Shown: positions 50,735-62,384, counted from the first letter of the stretch. The stretch: DNA of 64,000 nucleotides from Megaustenia siamemsis (GCA_032433765.1 JAVIAB010000051.1:52871328-52935327); one strand, 5' to 3'. The notes: generated by a model from the sequence alone, not told the origin. Numbers and translations: made by a program.

Positions 50735-50936
50735 ATTAAAATACTATGACCATGTCAAAAGACACAGCGGGCTGGAAAGAACAATAATGAAATGCATGGT
50801 TCCTAAGCGACTCATCAGGGGCAGATCAAGAAGAATGTGATTTCAAGACATCAAAGAGGCCTCGAACATGACAATAGATCTGGCGAAAGACAGACCATCA
50901 TTCACACGTGCTGTGATGAATGCAACGTTATGTGGG
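50735..50936 (+). pseudogene. LINE family F ORF2 C-terminus, seed of the following array
   Basis: ccatgtcaaaagacacagcg, gggctggaaagaacaataat and gatttcaagacatcaaagag follow the 39335-39560 copy (opposite strand) step by step, through 'atctggcgaaagacagacca' and 'gtgatgaatgcaacgttatg'. From there the last ~60 bp are reiterated. Confidence 0.85.
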
Positions 50937-53015
50937 AGATCTGGCTAGAGACAGAGATTCTTACAGACAAGCTGTGGTGAATGCAACGTTCTGTGGGAGA
51001 TCTGGCTAGAGACAGAGATTCTTACAGACAAGCTGTGATGAATGCAACGTTCTGTGGGAGATCTGGCTAGAGACAGAGATTCTTACAGACAAGCTGTGAT
51101 GAATGCAACGTTCTGTGGGAGATCTGGCTAGAGACAGAGATTCTTACAGACAAGCTGTGATGAATGCAACGTTATGTGGGAGATCTGGCCAGAGACAGAG
51201 ATTCTTACAGACAAGCTGTGATGAATGCAACGTTCTGTGGGAGATCTGGCAGAGACAGAGATTCTTACAGACAAGCTGTGATGAATGCAACGTTCTGTGG
51301 GAGATCTGGCTAGAGACAGAGATTCTTTCAGACAAGCTGTGGTGAATGCAACGTTCTGTGGGAGATCTGGCTAGAGACAGAGATTCTTTCAGACAAGCTG
51401 TGGTGAATGCAACGTTATGTGGGAGATCTGGCTAGAGAAAGAGATTCTTTCAGACAAGCTGTGGTGAATGCAACGTTCTGTGGGAGATCTGGCTAGAGAC
51501 AGAGATTCTTTCAGACAAGCTGTGGTGAATGCAACGTTCTGTGGGAGCTCTGGCTAGAGACATAGATTCTTACAGACAAGCTGTGGTGAATGCAACGTTA
51601 TGTGGGAGATCTGGCCAGAGACAGAGATTCTTACAGACAAGCTGTGATGAATGCAACGTTCTGTGGGAGATCTGGCTAGAGACAGAGATTCTTACAGACA
51701 AGCTGTGATGAATGCAACGTTCTGTGGGAGATCTGGCTAGAGACAGAGATTCTTACAGACAAGCTGTGATGAATGCAACGTTCTGTGGGAGATCTGGCTA
51801 GAGACAGAGATTCTTACAGACAAGCTGTGATGAATGCAACGTTATGTGGGAGATCTGGCTAGAGACAGAGATTCTTACAGACAAGCTGTGATGAATGCAA
51901 CGTTCTGTGGGAGATCTGGCCAGAGACAGAGATTCTTACAGACAAGCTGTGATGAATGCAACGTTCTGTGGGAGATCTGGCTAGAGACAGAGATTCTTTC
52001 AGACAAGCTGTGGTGAATGCAACGTTCTGTGGGAGATCTGGCTAGAGACAGAGATTCTTTCAGACAAGCTGTGGTGAATGCAACGTTATGTGGGAGATCT
52101 GGCTAGAGAAAGAGATTCTTTCAGACAAGCTGTGGTGAATGCAACGTTCTGTGGGAGATCTGGCTAGAGACAGAGATTCTTTCAGACAAGCTGTGGTGAA
52201 TGCAACGTTCTGTGGGAGCTCTGGCTAGAGACATAGATTCTTTCAGACAAGCTGTGGTGAATGCAACGTTATGCGGGAGATCTGGCCAGAGACAGAGATT
52301 CTTTCAGACAAGCTGTGGTGAATGCAACGTTCTGTGGGAGATCTGGCTAGAGACAGAGATTCTTTCAGACAAGCTGTGGTGAATGCAACGTTCTGTGGGA
52401 GCTCTGGCTAGAGACATAGATTCTTTCAGACGGACCGTGATAATGCAACGTTATGCGGGAGATCTGGCTAGAGACAGAGATTCTTTCAGACAAGCTGTGG
52501 TGAATGCAACGTTCTGTGGGAGATCTGGCTAGAGACAGAGATTCTTTCAGACAAGCTGTGGTGAATGCAACGATATGCGGGAGATCTGACTAGAGATAGA
52601 GATTCTTTCAGACGGACCGTGATGAATGCAACGTTATGTGGGAGATCTGACTAGAGACAGAGATTCTTTCAGACAAGCTGTGGTGAATGCAACGTTATGT
52701 GGGAGATCTGACTAGAGACAGAGATTCTTTCAGACGGACCGTGATGAATGCAACGTTATGTGGGAGATCTGGCTAGAGACAGAGATTCTTTCAGACGGAT
52801 CGTGATGAATGCAACGTTATGTGGGAGATCTGACTAGAGACAGAGATTCTTTCAGACGGACCGTGATAATGCAACGTTATGCGGGAGATCTGACTAGAGA
52901 CAGAGATTCTTTCAGACGGACCGTGATGAATGCAACGTTATGTGGGATATCTGACTAGAGACAGAGATTCTTTCAGACGTACCGTGATAATGCAACGTTC
53001 TGCAAAGGACATGCG
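50877..53015. repeat. 61-bp tandem array derived from a LINE C-terminus (about 35 copies)
   Basis: Each unit (gatctggctagagacagaga ... gaatgcaacgttctgtggga) encodes LARDRDSYRQAVMNAT, the counterpart of HLAGDRDSVRLAVVNAS in the LINE end at 39335-39560. The array closes with 'caaaggacatgcgacctgat', matching that LINE's caaaggacatgcaacctaaa, so amplification happened inside the gene. Rare variants repeat 671 bp apart (11 x 61): 'agagaaagag' at 51434 and 52105, and 'gagctc' at 51545 and 52216, with a further gagctc 183 bp (3 x 61) on. Later units carry 'cagacggaccgtgat' in place of 'cagacaagctgtggt'. Confidence 0.95.
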
Positions 53016-53599
53016 ACCTGATGACGATGGTAATAAATATGGACATTAACACAATATTTGTGTGTAAGCCACGGGGTTCCTTACTTCCTGAAACAAATAT
53101 TTGTATTTACTCGGGTTTTAATCTTTAGTTTGGACTGGCGTCACTGCAGCTGGGGCATTCCCATATCCGCTCTACCGCCCATTCCAAAATAATTGTGTCT
53201 TGTTTAACTTGCTCTATGGTAACTGTACCGATGCTTTTATTTTGTTTCTAAATTATCTTAATTTTCCTGACTATTAATTGCAAATTACATGATCGATAAA
53301 TCGCTTTGTATTTTAACAATCCCTTAAAAGCCTCTTCAGGTTGAGACTTAAAAATAACAAATATTTAGTCTAGTTCATATAACATTCTTCATATAATGAT
53401 TGTGTTTAAAAATAACTTACAATCTTGTACAGATAATATTTTTTTTAATAAGGTTTTGTTCTGACCAAAAAGAAGTTTAATTTTAAAGCGAATGCCTGGT
53501 GAATTATTGGACATTAAGTAGATTCTTTTTGCTTGCTTGCTTGCGTTCGCCCTATGACTAAAGTATTCTACAGTATTCGTAGACTATATAATTCCTCTT
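53016..53599. other. Unassigned, AT-rich
   Basis: Nothing recognised. Confidence 0.5.
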
Positions 53600-53810
53600 C
53601 GTCATCCGCCCTTAAAAGGACGTTGAGTGGGTGTGTCTGCGTTGTGTTGTGGTTTGTAGTATAACTGTGATATTTGCGCCTTTCGACCCAACACATCCGA
53701 CTTCAGCACGACATTTTTGAGTACCAGGTTGGCTTCCCTCTTCGATCCCTAATCGCTTGGCCAGACTAGACAGGTTAGTCTGTTACTAGAAGCACCACAG
53801 AGAGGTGGAG
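53600..53810. repeat. Dispersed repeat, start shared with 55886-55940
   Basis: ttcgtcatccgcccttaaaa and gagtgggtgtgtctgcgttg correspond to cttatcgtccacccgttaag and tgggtgtaaatgcgttgcg at 55895-55935. A B-box-like 'cttcgatccctaat' lies at 53742. Family unknown. Confidence 0.4.
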
Positions 53811-53938
53811 CAGGGTCTGGATGGTTCTGGTTCACCGATCCTGGCGCAAGCCATCTTCTTTTTTATTTTACTTTAAAAATATTTTATACATGACTTTTTT
53901 CGGTAACATGTTTTATTTGTTGTGTATTCCGCTTCGTA

Positions 53939-54205
53939 TATGTATCTATATGTGTGCATATGTGTTTGTGAGTATGCGTGTGTATGTGTGTATGAGTGCG
54001 TGTGTGTGTGCGCGTGGGTGTGTGTAGTGTGTATGTGCGAGCGATTGTGTATTTATATGTGCGTGTGGCCGCGTGTGTATGTGTATGAGTGCGCGTGTGT
54101 GTGTGTGCGCGCGTGTGTGTGCGCGTGTGTGCGCGTGCGCGTGCGTGCGCGTGCGCGTGTGTGCGCGTGCGCGCGTGCGTGCGTGCGTGTGTGTGTGTGT
54201 GTGAT
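53939..54205. repeat. (TG/CG)n tract with ~118 bp of uninterrupted alternating purine-pyrimidine
   Basis: From about 54087 to 54204 the sequence alternates G/C/T strictly as purine-pyrimidine (gtgcgcgtgtgtgtgtgtgc and so on). Such tracts are the classic Z-DNA substrate. The flanking left part is imperfect TG repeat. Confidence 0.95.
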
Positions 54206-54837
54206 ATGTATGCGCGTGCATGCAGGATTATGAAATATTTCAATATAAATAGTAAAAACTCGCTGTCCCAAACCAAAAAATAAAACAAACAAACAAAACC
54301 GAAAATTCAATTTTTTCTTCAAAAACCTTAAAACTGTTATTTTACACACATCCCTCGTCCTATCATTACATTCATTTGTTCGTTTGCTCGTTTGTAATGT
54401 TTCTTCCCGCTCTGTCATCTGGGTGAACAGCTTACCCGTCTCAGCTCAATCCTTACCAGGTCGATTAAATGAGATAGCGCAGAGTTTATTTTCTGATGCT
54501 CTCAACTCACATTTTTGCCTTCACAAAAACACCACTTCTCCGTCCACACAACCACATTTCCTTTCCATTCCTGCAACAAAACACGTAAACACATACACGC
54601 GCATACAAAACTCGTTTCCAGCCAATGTTGTGTAACTTCATATAGGGCGTTATTTAACAATTGGTCAAACAAACCTTTAATTAATCGTCCTTTCATGTAA
54701 GGGATTCACTGGTTGTGTATAATATCTATAAACTTGTTATACATTAAATCATTGTTTTATCATCATCAGCTTCCTTATCCAGTCTACGGCGTTCTCTTTT
54801 GAATTATCTTAATTTCTCACATTTTATTTAAGTTGTC
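54206..54837. other. Unassigned spacer
   Basis: Frames 54384-54635 and 54502-54696 have no recognisable motif. Confidence 0.45.
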
Positions 54838-55875
54838 TAACTCGGTGTACATGATATTTAAGGAGGCTGTGTTCTCTTGAGCCTGACTCTGTGTACATGA
54901 TATTTAAGGAGCCTGTGCTCTCTTGAGCCTTGCTGTGTACATGATATTTAAGGAGCCTGTGCTCTCTTGAGCCTGACTCTGTGTACATGATATTTAAGGA
55001 GCCTGTGTTCTCTTGAGCCTGACTCGGTGTACATGATATTTAAGGAGTCTGTGTTCTCTTGAGCCTGACTCGGTGTACATGATATTTAAGGAGCCTGTGT
55101 TCTCTTGAGCCTGACTTTGTGTACATGATATTTAAGAAGTCTGTGTTCTCTAGAGCCTGACTCTGTGTACATGATATTTAAGGAGTCTGTGTTCTCTTGA
55201 GCCTGACTCGGTGTACATGATATTTAAGGAGCCTGTGTTCTCTTGAGCCTGACTCGGTGTATATGATATTTAAGGAGTCTGTGTTCTCTTGAGCCTGACT
55301 CGGTGTACATGATATTTAAGGAGCGTGTGCTCTCTTGAGCCTGACTCTGTGTACATGATATTTAAGGAGCCTGTGCTCTCTTGAGACTGACTTTGTGTAC
55401 ATGATATTTAAGGAGGCTGTACATGATATTTAAGGAGGTTGTGTTCTCTTGAGCCTGACTCGGTGTACATGATATTTAAGGAGGCTGTGTTTTCTTGAGC
55501 CCGACTCGCTGTACATGATATTTAAGGAGTCTGTGTTTTCTTAAGTCTGACTCGGTGTACATGATATTTAAGGAGCCTGTGTTCTCTTGAGTCTGTCTCG
55601 GTGTACATGATATTTAAGGAGCCTGTGTTCTCTTGAGCCTGACTTTGTGTACATGATATTTAAGGAGCCTTTGTTCTCTTGAGCCTGACTCTGTGTACAT
55701 GATATTTAAAGAGCGTGTGCTCTCTTGAGCCTGACTCTGTGTACATGATATTTAAGGAGCCTGTGCTCTCTTGAGACTGACTTTGTGTACATGATATTTA
55801 AGGAGGCTGTGTTTTATTGAGCCTGACTCTGTGTACATGATATTTAAGGAGCCTGTGCTCTCTTGAGCTGACTTA
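54838..55875. repeat. 46-bp satellite, left arm (about 22 copies)
   Basis: The unit tgtacatgatatttaaggag to cttgagcctgactcgg (46 bp). A ~390-bp block is duplicated: 'gagcgtgtgctctcttgagc' followed by the same variants recurs at 55321 and 55711, including a half unit near 55410. It is homologous to the right arm at 56886. Confidence 0.95.
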
Positions 55876-55885
55876 GTGCTTAGAA

Positions 55886-55940
55886 TTCCTTCTTCTTATC
55901 GTCCACCCGTTAAGTGGGTGTAAATGCGTTGCGTCGTTAG
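55886..55940. repeat. Short copy of the 53600 dispersed repeat
   Basis: See the 53600-53810 entry for the matching segments. It precedes the RNase H fragment directly. Confidence 0.45.
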
Positions 55941-55982
55941 TTTAAAGCAAAGTCGCGATATAAGTCTTCTGCTTGGGTAGAT

Positions 55983-56650
55983 TTGCTTAGTTTATATGTT
56001 GCTTGTGCAGCAGCTATATCTTACCTACTCTTTTCGACTCTAAACTGTCAAGGCACACGCTCGGCAGGCAGAATATTCAAGGAAGACAGTGGTGCATACG
56101 TTATGACCACGAGTAGCATGATGATGGAGGTGATGGCAGTGACCAGGTTATTCTTTGAGTCACAAGACTACACCCACGCCTGTATACTAAGTGATTCGAT
56201 GAGCATGATAAGAAAAGTGGAGGCGGGATCTGTACGTATGCAATGGGTAGTGTCATTGCAGAAGTCAACAATACTTAAGGTCAGCTTTGTCTACGTCCCA
56301 GGACATGCGGGAGTACGGGGAAATGAAAGAACGGACAGGTTGGCTAGCTGCGCTATTGTTGAGGACGGTCAACCAATGGATCGGACGGACATCATTAGTG
56401 CCCTCCGGGGAGTGGGAAGGGCACAGGACTTCGACAACCATGAGTCCACGTCACTCTTTTGGATGAAAGCGAAGGGAGTTAAGATGGGCACAGCCAGAAA
56501 GGAGAAACGTAGTGGACGTGAAAGCAGACTAATCTGCCAACACAGAACTGGAGTCGTCAGTCGCTAGACACGTCGAGACTTGCTGAAGAGGGGATCTGAG
56601 CACCTATGGACATGTTCGGAGTGTAATGATGATGACCCGCTAATAACTCA
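55983..56650 (+). pseudogene. Retrotransposon RNase H domain with C-terminal zinc-knuckle-like end, 5'-truncated
   Basis: The frame to 56567 contains AGRIFKEDSGAYVMTTSSMM then MEVMAV (the helix carrying the second catalytic acid, Glu), ACILSDSMSMIRKVEAG (third acid, Asp in 'SDS') and FVYVPGHAGVRGNERTDRLA (the H-x-G-x-x-GNE-x-x-D signature with the fourth acid). The first catalytic Asp strand ('TDGS') is absent because unrelated sequence (MLSLYVACAAAISYLLF) is joined at about 56030. After TAG at 56565-56567 the same frame continues RRDLLKRGSEHLWTCSEC, a CxxC end typical for these elements. So it carries one premature stop. Probably the ORF2 end of an RNase H-bearing non-LTR element. Conservation suggests a fairly recent copy. 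Confidence 0.85.
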
Positions 56651-56689
56651 ATAACTCAATAACTGTCAAGGGTCCCTAAGAGTGAACAC

Positions 56690-56885
56690 AGAACCTCCTG
56701 TTTGTTGCCATTATCTGAGAGCGCTTGTCATCGGATCTTACTACCCAGAGTTAAGGGTAAAAGCGACGAGGAAACTACGGATTCGATTTTTGACAATATC
56801 CCTGCCAACTGTTATGGGAATCGAAGATTGGTCCTTCCAGTAATGAGTTCCAGGTCTTAGTTCTAGACCACTCAGTCCCACGTTA
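56690..56885 (-). mobile_element. tRNA-derived SINE family 2
   Basis: Minus strand: gactgagtggtctagaacta (A-box region), cttcgattcccataac (B-box), gtagtttcctcgtcgctttt and ctctgggtagtaagatccga. It sits between the RNase H fragment and the right satellite arm. Confidence 0.75.
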
Positions 56886-57835
56886 GCAATATCTAAGAAG
56901 TCTATGTTATCTCGTTCCTGACTCTGTGTTTACAATATCTAAGAAGTCTATGTTATCTCGTTCCTGACTCTGTGCTAACAATATCTAAGAAGTCTATGTT
57001 ATCTCGTTCCTGACTCTGTGTTTACAATATCTAAGAAGTCTATGTTATCTCGTTCTTGACTCTGCGTTTACAATAACTAAGAAGTCTATGTTATCTCGTT
57101 CCTGACTCTGTGTTTACAATATCTAAGAAGTCTATGTTATCTCGTTCCTGACTCTGTGTTTACATTATCTAAGAAGTCTATGTTATATCGTTCCTGACTC
57201 TGTGTTTACAATATCTAAGAAGTCTATGTTTTCTCGTGCCTTACTCTGTGTTTACAATATCTAAGAAGTCTATGTTTTCTGGTGCCTTACTCTGTGTTTA
57301 CAATATCTAAGAAGTCTATATTATCTCGTTCCTGACTCTGTGTTTACAATATCTAAGAAGTCTATGTTTTCTCGTTCCTGACTCTGTGTTTACAATATCT
57401 AAGAAGTCTATGTTATCTCGTGCCTGACTCTGTGTTTACAATATCTAAGAAGTCTATGTTTTCTCGTGCCTTACTCTGCGTTTACAATATCTAAGAAGTC
57501 TATGTTTTCTCGTGCCTGACTCTGTGTTTACAATATCTAAGAAGCCTATGTTTTCTCGTGCCTTACTCTGTGTTTACAATATCTAAGAAGTCTATGTTTT
57601 CTCGTGCCTTACTCTGTGTTTACAATATCTAAGAAGTCTATGTTTTCTCGTTCCTGACTCTGTGTTTTCAATATCTAAGAAGTCTATGTTTTCTCGTGCC
57701 TTACTCTGTGTTTACAATATCTAAGAAGTCTATGTTTTCTCGTGCCTTACTCTGTGTTTACAATATCTAAGAAGTCTATGTTTTCTCGTGCCTTACTCTG
57801 TGTTTACAATATCTAAGAAGTCTGTGTTTTCTTGA
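56886..57835. repeat. 46-bp satellite, right arm (about 20.5 copies)
   Basis: The unit actctgtgtttacaatatct to tgttatctcgttcctg (46 bp). Aligned without gaps to the left arm unit, 34 of 46 positions agree by eye. Early copies carry 'ttatctcgttcctg' and later ones 'tttctcgtgcctta'. Confidence 0.95.
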
Positions 57836-57909
57836 GCACCATACTGGTGGGTTAATAACCACACATTGTTTATGTGTGTTTAAATGCTTTTTATTTCTAT
57901 TTCTGGAAC

Positions 57910-58085
57910 ATCCATACTTGGTGGTGTATATAATATGTACATAGTCTATATTTACCTCAGCCTAACTCAATATGTATAATATGTTTGGAGTCTATATTTA
58001 CTTCAGCCTGACTCAGTATCTATAATATGTATGGAGCCTATTTTTGACTCAGTATTTATAATATTCAAAGAATGTATATTGAGTC
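57910..58085. repeat. 46-bp satellite, decayed continuation
   Basis: actcaatatgtataatatgt then ttggagtctatatttacttc agcctg keeps the 46-bp spacing for about 3.5 units with heavy divergence. Confidence 0.7.
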
Positions 58086-58808
58086 TAACGTAAGTTAGGC
58101 CAATCGCTTCCCTATCTTTCCGACACAATACCTTCATTTATTGATATTTCAAGACCATTAAGTCTGATAAAATCAATTTGCGTAAAATGTTGCTGTTAAA
58201 TTTTGTTCTCTTGCCAATTTTGGTTTATTTTTTAGTTCCCTTAACATATTTTCATTGTTTCCTTTCCTACTCTATAATGTTAGAAATTAAAATTAAAGTA
58301 TTTTAGAAGTGTCTATTCAATTTAACTAAAATATGGCAATTTCTTTTTTTACTTTTGAACGTTAACATTAGGCAATTACTATTTTATTTATTATATAAAG
58401 TTACATAATGCATTTTCCTGTTTAAATCGTAGAGATGGTTTACAGTACTCAAATCACATCTTTCCTGTCTATTCCTATTAAAATCTCCCAGGAAGAAAAA
58501 CAAACAAGATTGTACAAAAATAGTAAACATCCTGAATTCAACACAAATATAAACAGATATTAGACATAGTGTTAATTTTGTGAAATCCTTACAGTCTCAG
58601 ATTTAATTTAACCAGGAAAATACAGCAGAGCACACATCATTATTAACGTGTAAACATATAAAGGACAAAGGTATGTTTATTTCACTCGGAAAAATCTACA
58701 GACAAACTACATGCAATTATTTATGTTGTCTATGGATTTTCCGAGTGCTGTAAACATAACATTGCTTCTTATTTGTTTGCTTATCTCTCTCCTCGGAAGT
58801 TTCCAGTC
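58086..58808. other. Unassigned, AT-rich
   Basis: Nothing recognised. Confidence 0.5.
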
Positions 58809-58809
58809 G

Positions 58810-58810
<1 letters not shown>

Positions 58811-58869
<59 letters not shown>
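58811..58869. repeat. (TA)n microsatellite, ~59 bp
   Basis: Uninterrupted TA repeat. Such runs can extrude cruciforms. Frames encoding poly(IY) are by-products. Confidence 0.97.
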
Positions 58870-58871
<2 letters not shown>

Positions 58872-59454
58872 ATCCATGCATTTACTATTCTTATCTGCAC
58901 TATAAATATACTTTGAAAGCAAACAACACAAGTAGAGGAAATTAGTGAAGAAAACAATGATAAATATAAGCAATCAGCTTTTATCAATTTAAAAACAGTT
59001 GGGAGATCGACCCAATACAAAATAATTAACAAAGGACAAGCTCTGCACTCTGAATGCTTTTATTTTTGGACAAAACGAAAGAATAAATCGTCACAATTTC
59101 AAACAACCGGTTTGATGAAAATTCTCATAACATTCCGGCCAAATGAAATTAAAATAAAGAATGACTACATACGTGATACTAAGAAGAAATATAATACAAA
59201 TTAATAACAGGAAAACGCTGACTTGGTGAAATTATGTGCTGTGGAGATCAGGATGCATTCATTAAGCCTTTGTTTTTGCAGTTGACTTCGAGGGGAGTGA
59301 ACAGCAAAGAAGTCTGAATTCTGAACTAAGGAAAAGTTGCTGTGTAGTTGAGTTGATTTAATTGATCTAGTAGGGACACCAGGCCGAGTTCCATCCTCAT
59401 AGATTAAACGTGTTCTATGTTAAAATAAACTGAAAGGTATGCCAGGAGGTATGT
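58870..59454. other. Unassigned, AT-rich
   Basis: Nothing recognised. Confidence 0.5.
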
Positions 59455-60850
59455 GCTGGACGGAGGAGAGGGGTCAAATATGTGTTGGAGGGAGGACAGG
59501 GGTTAAGTATTTGTTGAAAGGAGGAGAGGGGTAAAGTATTTGTTGAAAGGAGGAGAGGGGTAAAGTATTTGTTGAAAGGAGGAGAGGGGTAAAGTATTAG
59601 TTTGAGGGAGGAGAGGGAAGAAGGGTCAAGTATTAGTTGGAGGGAAGAGAGGGGAGATGGGTCAAGTATTAGTTTGAGGGAGGAGAGGGAAGAAGGGTCA
59701 AGTATTAGTTTGAGGGAGGAGAGGGGAGATGGGTCAAGTATTAGTTTGAGGGAGGAGAGGGAAGAAGGATCAAGTATTAGTTGGAGGGAAGAGAGGGGAG
59801 ATGGGTCAAGTATTAGTTTGAGGGAGGAGAGGGAAGAAGGGTCAAGTATTAGTTTGAGGGAGGAGAGGGAAGAAGGGTCAAGTATTAGTTGGAGGGAAGA
59901 GAGGGGAGATGGGTCAAGTATTAGTTTGAGGGAGGAGAGGGAAGAAGGGTCGAGTATTAGTTTGAGGCAGGAGAGGGGAGATGGGTCAAGTATTAGTTTG
60001 AGGGAGGAGAGGGAAGAAGGATCAAGTATTAGTTGGAGGGAAGAGAGGGGAGATGGGTCAAATATTAGTTTGAGGGAGGAGAGGGAAGAAGGGTCAAGTA
60101 TTAGTTTGAGGGAGGAGAGGGGAGATGGGTCAAGTATTAGTTTGAAGGAGGAGAGGGAAGAAGGATCAAGTATTAGTTGGAGGGAAGAGAGGGGAGATGG
60201 GTCAAGTATTTGTTTGAGTGAGAAGATGGAAGATGAGTGAAGTATTTGTTGGAGGGAGGAGAGGGGAGATGGGTCAAGTATTTGTTTGAGTGAGAAGATG
60301 GAAGATGAGTGAAGTATTTGTTGGAGGGAGGAGAGGGGAGATGGGTCAAGTATTTGTTTGAGTGAGAAGATGGAAGATGAGTGAAGTATTTGTTGGAGGG
60401 AGGAGAGGGGAGATGGGTCAAGTATTTGTTGGAGGGAGGAGAGGGAAGAAGGATCAAGTATTAGTTGGAGGGAAGAGAGGGGAGATGGGTCAAGTATTTG
60501 TTTGAGTGAGAAGATGGAAGATGAGTGAAGTATTTGTTGGAGGGAGGAGAGGGGAGATGGGTCAAGTATTCGTTTGAGTGAGAAGATGGAAGATGAGTGA
60601 AGTATTTGTTGGAGGGAGGAGAGGGGAGATGGGTCAAGTATTTGTTTGAGTGAGAAGATGGAAGATGAGTGAAGTATTTGTTGGAGGGAGGAGAGGGGAG
60701 ATGGGTCAAGTATTTGTTTGAGTGAGAAGATGGAAGATGAGTGAAGTATTTGTTGGAGGGAGGAGAGGGGAGATGGGTCAAGTATTTGTTGGAGGGAGGA
60801 GAGGGAAGATGGGTCAAGTATTTGTTGGAGGGAGGAGAGGGGAGAGAGGG
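59455..60850 (+). repeat. 36-bp G-rich minisatellite (about 38 copies), open + frame
   Basis: The unit tcaagtattagtttgaggga plus ggagaggggagatggg, with subtypes (gggaagaagg, gggagatggg, gagaagatggaagatgag). Two-unit alternation gives a 72-bp higher-order pattern. From 59602 to 60240 the + frame is open for 212 codons with 12-residue repeats (REEREEGSSISL / REERGDGSSISW). The opposite strand is open downstream (SPPSNKYLTHLP). C occurs almost only in 'tca', a strong strand asymmetry. Confidence 0.94.
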
Positions 60851-62340
60851 ATCAAGTATTTGTTGGAGGGAGGAGAGGGGTCAAGTATTTATTGGAGGGA
60901 GGAGAGGGGGTCAAGTATTTGTTGAAGGGAAGAGAGAAGAGAAAGATGAAGCGTTTTTGGAAAGAGGAGAAGGGAGATGGGTCAAATATTTTTTGGAGGG
61001 AGGAGAGGGGTGAGGGATCAAGTATTTGTTGGAGGGAAGAGGCTCAGGTATTTGTTGGAAGGGGAGAATGGTCAAGTATTTGGTGAAGGCAGAGGGGAGA
61101 AAGGTCATGCAATTGTTGGAAGGAGAATAGGGGAAGGGGGTCAAGTATTTGTTGGAAGGAGAATAAGAGGAGGGGTCAAGTATTTGTTGGAAGGAGAATA
61201 AGAGAGGGGGTCAAGTATTTGTTGGTAGGAAAATAAGAGAGGGGGTCAAGTATTTGTTGGAAGAAGAATAAGAGAGGGGGTCAAGTATTTGTTGGAAGGA
61301 GAACAAGAGAGGGGGTCAAGTATTTGTTGGAAGGAGAATAAGAGAGGGGGTCAAGTATTTGTTGGAAGGAGAATAGGGGAAGGGGGTCAAGTATTTGTTG
61401 GAAGGAGAATAAGAGAGGGGATCAAGTATTTATTGGAAGGAGAATAAGAAAGGAGGTCAAGTACTAGTTGGAAGGAGAATAGGGGAAGGGGGTCAAGTAC
61501 TTGTTGGTAGGAGAATATGGGATGGGAGTCGAGTATTTGTTGGATGGAGAATAGGGGAAGAGGGTCAAGTATTTGTTTGAAGGAGAATAGGGGAAGGGGG
61601 TCAAGTATTTGTTGGTAGGAGAATAAGAGAAGGGGTCAAGTATTTGTTGGTAGGAGAATAAGAGAGGGGGTCAAGTATTTGTTGGAAGGAGAATAGGGGA
61701 AGGGGGTCAAGTATTTGTTGGAAGGAGAATAGGAGAGGGGTCAAGTATTTGTTGGAAGGAGAATAGGGAAGGGAGTCAAGTATTTGTTGGAAGGAGAATA
61801 GGGGAAGGGGTCAAGTATTTGTTGGAAAGAGAATAGGGGAAGGGGGTCAAGTATTTGTTGGAAGGAGAATAAGAGAGGGGGTCAAGTATTTGTTGGAAGG
61901 AGAATAGGGGAAGGGGGTCAAGTATTTGTTGGAAGGAGAATAGGGGAAGGGAGTCAAGTATTTGTTGGAAGGAGAATAAGAGAGGGGGTCAAGTATTTGT
62001 TGGAAAGAGAATAAGAGAGGGAGTCAAGTATTTGTTGGAAGGAGAATAAGAGAGGGGGTCAAGTATTTGTTGGAAGGAGAATAGGGGAAGGGGGTCAAGT
62101 ATTTGTTGGTAGGAGAATAAGAGAGGGGGTCAAGTATTTGTTGGAAGGAGAATAGGGGAAGGGGGTCAAGTATTTGTTGGAAGAAGAATAAGAGAGGGGG
62201 TCAAGTATTTGTTGGAAGGAGAATAAGAGAGGGGGTCAAGTATTTGTTGGAGAGGGGGGGGGGGGGAGAAGAGTCAAGTATTTGTTGGAAGAAGAATAGG
62301 GGAGGGAGGACAAATATCTATTGCAGGGGGGAAAGGGGTC
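60851..62340 (+). repeat. 35-bp G-rich minisatellite (about 42 copies)
   Basis: The unit gtatttgttggaaggagaat plus aagagagggggtcaa, with an 'aggggaaggggg' subtype. It is the continuation of the 36-bp array with a one-base shorter period, which destroys the open frame. A 12-G run lies at 62250-62264. Confidence 0.94.
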
Positions 62341-62384
62341 AAGACAAAAAGCAATGCCTAGTGCTGACCACATTGAACGCTAAA

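Noticed and set aside
53884..54288. His/Thr- and Cys/Val-rich frames
   Set aside because: Products of the TG/CG simple repeat on both strands.
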